Shown piece by piece: positions 58,652-64,000 of a DNA stretch of 64,000 nt. The first letter of the stretch is position 1. The number at the start of each line of letters is the position of its first letter. The stretch comes from Physcia stellaris. Taxonomy: Eukaryota; Ascomycota; Lecanoromycetes; Caliciales; Physciaceae. The position numbers and the translations under genes are program-made. The stretch lies in NCBI GenBank assembly GCA_018902385.1, contig JABSSW010000067.1, forward strand, positions 1 to 64,000. The letters run 5' to 3'. Under the pieces are notes generated by a model. It saw nothing but the letters and a program-made list of their open reading frames with translations, was not told where the DNA came from and searched no databases.

Positions 58652-61324
58652 ATGTGGCGACGACCTGCCAGGGACACCAGCGGCCAGGTAGTATACGATG
58701 CTTTACCGCCATCGGGCACCGAAATGAAGACGACAGCATACAAAGAGGAAGAGATTGAGAAACCTCAGCGGACGAGTCCAAAGCACTCATGGGGTTGGAT
58801 CATTGTCACGCAGTTCTTGGGACTCCTGTGGGTGGCCCCGGTTATCTACCTACTATATCTCAACTTCAGCTCCTTCATAATCGGACCAAGTGTATGGTGC
58901 CCTCGAGGACACTGTCCTGCGGACCCTTTGGCTAGCGATGCCGTCGGAAGAGCGCAGAGGTTCGACAAACATGACCACAACACTCTGGGTGCACTCCAGT
59001 TTGTGGCGAAAGCTTTGGAGTTGTGGTTCATCTTTGTTGCTTGCGCGCTGCTCTACAACATCGTAATGACTCTTGCGTCTCGAGAATACGGTCTGCCCGT
59101 TGGGCTTTTGACAAGTCCTGTCGAATTTGCGGATCCCCGATCCCTGGTTGATACAGTTCGATCCGCCATTGGAAGTCGTCATCAGCGATCCGCGAGCATC
59201 AGCACTGGATCGAAATTTCTATTGGCCATCTTCATCGCCTTTGTCGCTTTCATGTGTCTCATCGTCAACCTCATGGGGCCTGCAGTGGCTGTTCTGGTCA
59301 TTCCAACATTACAATGGGTCAACCTACCCAAGAATGCGAGCCACACCCTGTTGAGCTTCCAGATTGATGATCTTCCCGTCAATCGTTCAGACGGTGGATT
59401 TGTATTTCCAAATTGCTACACTGTTGACATCGAGGATCGGCGTTATTCCTGCAATGCCGATGCATACGCTGCTAGCTTGGATACTTGGGTCGATGCAGCC
59501 GTAGCAAGTGGCAGTCAAATAGTGGATTCCAATAACAATACCATGTATGATGGGATCTCACCGGAGGGCAGAGTCTTCTTTACTTTCAACGTAACTAACA
59601 ATATAACCCAAGTCGCCTGGGTTCCCAATCGACAGGTATTACGGGAACTGTCTTCAGATCTGGATCTGTTCACGGACGCTAGTCTGGCTGCGAGTGCTTC
59701 TGATAAAAAATATATCAAACAATCCACTGTTTGGAATGAACACACCGAAGACTCGAATTATACCTTTTTCACGAACCAAACCAAGGTTGAAACTCCAACC
59801 AGTGATTTTGCGCCCTACATCAACTCGCTACAGACAATTTTGAAGCGGCAGGGTCCCGTTGCCGGGGCTTTTGGCAACGTCTACTCTCCAACCACGGTTT
59901 CACAGAAAGAATTAGGTGGAAATAAGTGGGTGCGATGTTTCGGAGGCTACTGGTCGATACTTCCGGGACCTGACAAGTACAACGATGATGCCACTTATAC
60001 CAAATGCTTGAGATTGGGCGAAGGCTGGGATTCCACGTACCACCTTGCCAATTTTTCGGTATATGGAGATACGTCCTCTGCTACTGTCTACGTATATTTC
60101 TCAGATAGATCGACCTACCTGGCCGAAGGATTGAATTCCACTGTACTGAATGCATGTCATCCCAACAGTCCGTCTATCACCGACGATGAAAATTGTTCTT
60201 GGGATTCACTATTCGACGATACTCAATATCTACCTAAGGATCCAGACGCTTTGAGAACAAACCTCATCACGGTAGAGCTCCAAATGCCCAAGAAGTATCC
60301 GGGTCAATACATTGTACTTGAAGCTGTCACTTACTTGTATAATGCAACTTATACCCTTGACACATCGCCAGTGTCGAATCCTAATTTCTTGGTGCAAGTG
60401 GATGGCGTTCCGGATCCATCAATTGCAGGCCTTCAACCTGTCGTCGTTGATCCAGATTGGCTCCTTGCTGCCTGGTCTGTTGATCATGATGGTGCGCTGT
60501 TCTCTAACCGATCTGCTTCAAGCAATCTCATCCGCGGACTGGAGGCCTTTTTCTCGCAAACATCTTTCGAAGACAGCTCTGACGAGGCTAGTAATGATTA
60601 CACATCTTCCTACAGCTCTTTGACACATGCAACGAGAACCCGATCAGCCGCCGAGGCCAGCCAGACCGGTTTGGAAGCAACTTCCACCGATGTCACCGAG
60701 GCCTCCCGAACCCGCTCACCAACCTCCACCACCGACAGAAATAATAAACGCCAAGTAGATACCACCTCCAGCACCGCAACAAGTACCTTCCCATCCACTT
60801 CCTACACAGCGGCAACTACTACCGTGGCCGTGCGCCCCGACAACTACGAAAATGTTGAATACAACGATAATTTCTACGATGCAAGCAGCGACAGTTCTGC
60901 CGTCAAAGCACCCGATGATCTTACAAACTTCATTTACTTCTCCTTCCTGCAATCCCTCTCCATGGTCACATTCAACAAAACCAATGTGACCGCTCCCGGG
61001 CCCAAGCACGAGGACCTAGCGCACCCAACACTCAGTTACTGGGCGATGGTGCACGTGTGGGGCTACGGAATAGACTCCCGTACCAGTAAATTCGGTGTTG
61101 CGGTCACCAGCGTGGGCTGTGTCGTCGTGCTCGCGAGTACGATCGTAGGGCTGTTGGTGAGGAGACGGCAAAGAAGCTTGACGGAGATTATCGTTGCTGC
61201 GATTGAGCATAAGCATATGGGCGAGCTGGATCATGCGGGTGGTGATGGAGAGTTGGCGGCGAGGTTTAGGTACAAGATTCAAGAGGACCCGAGTGATGGG
61301 AGGGTGAGGTTTGTGCCTTTATGA
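58652..61324 (+). CDS. Large membrane glycoprotein, fungal-specific
   Basis: An uninterrupted 890-residue ORF from the first ATG. The N-terminus is cytoplasmic, followed by hydrophobic spans at about residues 50-75 (WIIVTQFLGLLWVAPVIYLL), 120-140 (LWFIFVACALLYNIVMTL) and 185-225 (FLLAIFIAFVAFMCLIVNLM). A loop of about 560 residues has many N-glycosylation sites (for example NITQ, NYTF, NFSV, NATY) and a Ser/Thr-rich stretch. A last span near residue 825 (VAVTSVGCVVVLASTIVGLL) precedes a basic tail. The layout matches a family of uncharacterised integral membrane proteins in Pezizomycotina. No enzymatic motif was seen. It converges on the dipeptidase gene, with about 180 bases between stops. 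Confidence 0.75.
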   Translation: MWRRPARDTSGQVVYDALPPSGTEMKTTAYKEEEIEKPQRTSPKHSWGWIIVTQFLGLLWVAPVIYLLYLNFSSFIIGPSVWCPRGHCPADPLASDAVGRAQRFDKHDHNTLGALQFVAKALELWFIFVACALLYNIVMTLASREYGLPVGLLTSPVEFADPRSLVDTVRSAIGSRHQRSASISTGSKFLLAIFIAFVAFMCLIVNLMGPAVAVLVIPTLQWVNLPKNASHTLLSFQIDDLPVNRSDGGFVFPNCYTVDIEDRRYSCNADAYAASLDTWVDAAVASGSQIVDSNNNTMYDGISPEGRVFFTFNVTNNITQVAWVPNRQVLRELSSDLDLFTDASLAASASDKKYIKQSTVWNEHTEDSNYTFFTNQTKVETPTSDFAPYINSLQTILKRQGPVAGAFGNVYSPTTVSQKELGGNKWVRCFGGYWSILPGPDKYNDDATYTKCLRLGEGWDSTYHLANFSVYGDTSSATVYVYFSDRSTYLAEGLNSTVLNACHPNSPSITDDENCSWDSLFDDTQYLPKDPDALRTNLITVELQMPKKYPGQYIVLEAVTYLYNATYTLDTSPVSNPNFLVQVDGVPDPSIAGLQPVVVDPDWLLAAWSVDHDGALFSNRSASSNLIRGLEAFFSQTSFEDSSDEASNDYTSSYSSLTHATRTRSAAEASQTGLEATSTDVTEASRTRSPTSTTDRNNKRQVDTTSSTATSTFPSTSYTAATTTVAVRPDNYENVEYNDNFYDASSDSSAVKAPDDLTNFIYFSFLQSLSMVTFNKTNVTAPGPKHEDLAHPTLSYWAMVHVWGYGIDSRTSKFGVAVTSVGCVVVLASTIVGLLVRRRQRSLTEIIVAAIEHKHMGELDHAGGDGELAARFRYKIQEDPSDGRVRFVPL

Positions 61325-61505
61325 GCGATGGGAAGGAAATTGAGTTGGGATACAGTGATTTGGTAAATGCTTTTGAGCGGGGATTGGAAGTTTTGGGAGC
61401 TGCTTGGACGGTGGGTTCTCTGGACGGGCACATATAAACCATATAGTACGGAAACAGGAGTTATCATTTTATATTACCTACACCTTTCACTATCTTTCCT
61501 CCAGA

Positions 61506-62895
61506 CTACGGGTCTCGCAGTTCTTCGTACATAGGCTCGATTTTATCTTCCAAAGGTAGCTCGCCCTTCCTGTCTTTTGCTACGAGCTCAACCTCCCTCA
61601 GGACGCGTAATACGTTTCGCCCAATCACCCCTGAGAGCTCTGCTTGGCTCAAACCTCTTGCGCCAAGCTCTTTGATCAGGGACGGGTACTTGCTAACATC
61701 TTCAAGGCCTTTTGGACCTGCTGCCATGCCATCAAAATCACTACCAATACCGACGTGGTCGTAACCGATCAACCTGCCAATATATTCGATATGATCCGCT
61801 ACTTTGGTCAAGGAAGCTTCAATAGAGCAGTTACATTCAGTGTACTCTGGATAGAATGTCACCATGACAACACCTCGGTTGTTTTTGACACGAAGCAATA
61901 CATCGTCGGGAACATTGCGCGGATGGGGGCAAAGTGCGTATGCTGAACTGTGAGAGAAAATAACTGGCGCTGTACTGACGTTCAGGCTGGCTCGCATGGT
62001 TGCGGCGCTGGTGTGTGATAGATCAATGATCATTCCTATTCGGTTCATCTCTTTCAGCATCGCAACGCCAGCAACAGACAAGCCATTGTGTAGCGGCAGC
62101 TCCGGACTCGTGCTGTCGGCGTACGAATTGTGACAGTCGTGGGTAAGAGTCACGTATCGCACACCTAGATCATGATACATCCTGAGAGCGCTTGCGCTGT
62201 TTCCAATCTGGTGCAGTCCTTCGACGCCCATCAAACTTGCGATAGCGTCCGAAGAGGCGAACGTCGCCCATACATCGTCTGCTGTTGTAGCCAGTCGAAG
62301 CCGTCTTGGAAAAGCCGCTGCTAGGTTGCGGACCAGGTCAATCTGTTGCAGAGTATCGTGGATCAAGTTTTCGGCTTGGCACTGAGTGTCTGCTTGCACG
62401 GTGGCATTGGGACTGATGGAAACAGTTAATTCCGATGCTAGAGAGCGAAGGGGCCACTAAAAAAAGAGTTCCAGAATGCTTACCATGGCATGTAGACACT
62501 CCAGAATTGGCCTCGAAGTTTTCCCTGCCGTAGCCTTGGAAAATCAACTTGGCCGGTCATTGGTGATGATGTGGTGAGATTGTGGATACGGTTCTGGTAG
62601 AAAACACGGATCCATATTGCGAAGTCGTTATGGCCATCTGCGACTGAAGTCAGTGTATGGAGCTTTCGTGGCTGTTGAACCGAGAGGTAAGACCTATCAA
62701 AGGCACCTCCCGGAGGACCTTGTCTACGGCGTCTTTACTAAAGGGTGCACTGTTGGGGCTCGGCCATGGAAAGCAACGAAGCCATGTCGAGGCTGTCACA
62801 AGCACGGAGACAATACCGACAATGGTCAATGTTGATCGATGTGCCCTTGTATAGATTAGACGTGTCTCACATCACGGATCACATTGTCTCCGCAC
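61506..62895 (-). CDS. Membrane dipeptidase, peptidase family M19
   Basis: A zinc-dependent renal-type dipeptidase that cleaves dipeptides. The metal ligands are all visible: the HxD pair in DGHNDFAIWI, Glu in MGVEGLHQIGNS, His in IDLSHTSAATM, His in FSHSSAYALCPHPRNVPDD, and Asp in GIGSDFDG. The largest exon ends at 61506. The upstream exon near 62634-62485 holds DGHND to FWSVYMP, and a further exon before it encodes VDKVLREVPLI after a hydrophobic stretch (TLTIVGIVSVLVTA) that could anchor the protein or serve as a signal. I found no ATG for that exon, so the true start is uncertain and may lie in another short exon upstream. The junction after YMP is out of phase by one base in the given sequence. 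It is convergent with the membrane glycoprotein gene. Confidence 0.8.
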
Positions 62896-63253
62896 CTATT
62901 GGTGTCTGGACCGCCGAATACTCTTAGGCCTCCCATTCTATAGGTGCTGTGATATGTCTCTCTGTTACGAGTAGGTCTAGCCTTAGTATAAGCTCAAGGA
63001 TTGTGAATCACATGAAAGAGGTTCATAAGTCGGAAGGCCGCAAGTCCAATATCCTGCTTAAGCACTGTGCGAGGTGAAGCAATAGCTCGGAACTACCTGG
63101 TCAATGTGCATAAGTCTCGGACACCGAGCCTCTTGCGCAAAAAACTTTCAAACGCCCTGGTTCTCTCGATCCTCGGCTGCCTGCGAGTTCGTCCTACTGT
63201 ACATCTTTTAGCCACCCATAAGCCTACCGCAGGCCGACGCTCTGTGTCATCTC
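62896..63253. other. Intergenic region
   Basis: About 360 bases between the dipeptidase 5' end and the P450 3' end, which are on the same strand. Nothing recognised. Confidence 0.35.
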
Positions 63254-64000
63254 TTACCTCAGTAGCCTCTTTCGGATAAGTATCTTCTGCTCTAGATTCG
63301 GCACAAATTGTCCGTTAATTGAGAGATTTGGAGGTCGTTCAGAAACGCTTCCCACCCATTGCATCTCATACTTAAGTAGCAACATACTGAACATCAGCTT
63401 GACCTTCCGCACGGCATAGAAGCGACCTGGGCAAGCGTGCTTGCCGTAACCAAAGCTAGCCCTCAAGTCAGTCGTGAACGTACCACTAATCACCTTTGTT
63501 CGAAAGGTCTACGGCTACGTAAAACACGACTCACGCTAGATTGGTCTCTGTCAGAGTCGTTGCACTATGTAGAGAGCCATCAGTATTGGATTGCATCTCT
63601 TCTGACAAGCGAAGTCGTTCAGACCGGAATCCGTCAAATTCTTGAGGGTTTGGGAAATTGTCAGGGTCAGTCTGAATCGCCAGTGCCGGTATAGCAATAC
63701 AGGTTCCGACTGGCAATTCAAGACCGTCGCTGAATCGAAATGGGGTTTGCATTACTGTTCGTGCACAAGTGACTAGGAACACATATAATCAGTGCATCGT
63801 TCTATGGTGAGCTCGAGCGAGGAGCGAAATGGGCTGTCTTTACCTGACCCCGTAGGGTATAGTCAGTTAATCTCGCGGACGAAGCTATCCTGCAAGTGCA
63901 GGCTGTTGAGTGCTTTCTCGGACCAACCATACTTCAGAAAAGCTTGCTCGGCTTCTGCGAGTAAAGGAGTTTGATACTCTGGCTGCATTAGTAGCTGATA
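63254..64000 (-). pseudogene. Cytochrome P450, C-terminal part, cut by the window edge; in-frame stop
   Basis: The C-terminal third of a fungal P450 monooxygenase running in from the right edge. Visible parts are a helix K region (ALNSLHLQDSFVREIN then LYPTG), FRFSDGLELPVGT, a PERF-like EEFDGFR-type block (PQEFDGFRSERLRL), and the heme loop FGYGKHACPGRFYA with the Cys ligand, followed by KVKLMFSMLLLKYEMQW. This arrangement is closest to the ent-kaurene-oxidase-like group. Two introns are likely: one before VTCARTVMQ, and one joining TNLA to GTFTTDLRAS. At 63863-63865 (minus strand) a TGA interrupts the block VREIN-LYPTG, where an Arg codon would be expected. It is not next to a homopolymer, so it could be a real nonsense mutation. 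The N-terminal two thirds lie outside the window. Confidence 0.65.

Overview
The window is nuclear DNA of a filamentous ascomycete (Pezizomycotina). Genes carry several short introns of about 43-137 nt with GT-AG borders and CTRAY-like branch sites. The gene families are typical of that group: PTH11-type rhodopsin-like receptor, SesB/NB-ARC/TPR NLR, Dal5-type MFS permease, F-box and BTB proteins, and an Ypr097w-like DUF3818 protein. I see no tRNA, rRNA, CRISPR array or bacterial operon structure. The class cannot be fixed from sequence alone.

Bases 1 to about 6340 are one AT-rich block holding a decayed Helitron. Its Rep/helicase frame is still readable but broken by TGA codons where tryptophan is expected. 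CC and GG are nearly absent while CpG and CpA/TpG stay common and TpA is low, so the block does not look like classical RIP. A two-unit telomere-like repeat lies at its right edge. The next gene (6958-11880) encodes a secreted, repeat-rich, probably GPI-anchored wall protein.

14-23 kb, all minus strand: a soluble Spt23/Mga2-like protein without the usual C-terminal half, a delta-12 fatty acid desaturase, and a nuclear RNA-binding-type protein. In yeast Spt23/Mga2 control a fatty acid desaturase, so the first two may be functionally linked. 23-35 kb, plus strand: a secreted beta-lactamase-like protein, a dynamin/Mx-like GTPase and a three-domain NLR; the last two could form a small immune locus. 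36-46 kb: a basic hypothetical protein, an F-box protein, a small secreted RNase T1-like protein, the DUF3818 protein, an internally deleted piggyBac-family element with roughly 95-bp inverted repeats, and a BTB protein. 49-64 kb: the rhodopsin-like receptor, a divergent MFS/SDR pair, an F-box relic, a large membrane glycoprotein, an M19 dipeptidase and a P450 cut by the window edge.

In at least six genes the conserved protein continues in another frame after a short homopolymer or across a well-marked intron. This looks more like residual indel errors in a long-read assembly than like many independent pseudogenes, and gene ends should be read with that in mind.
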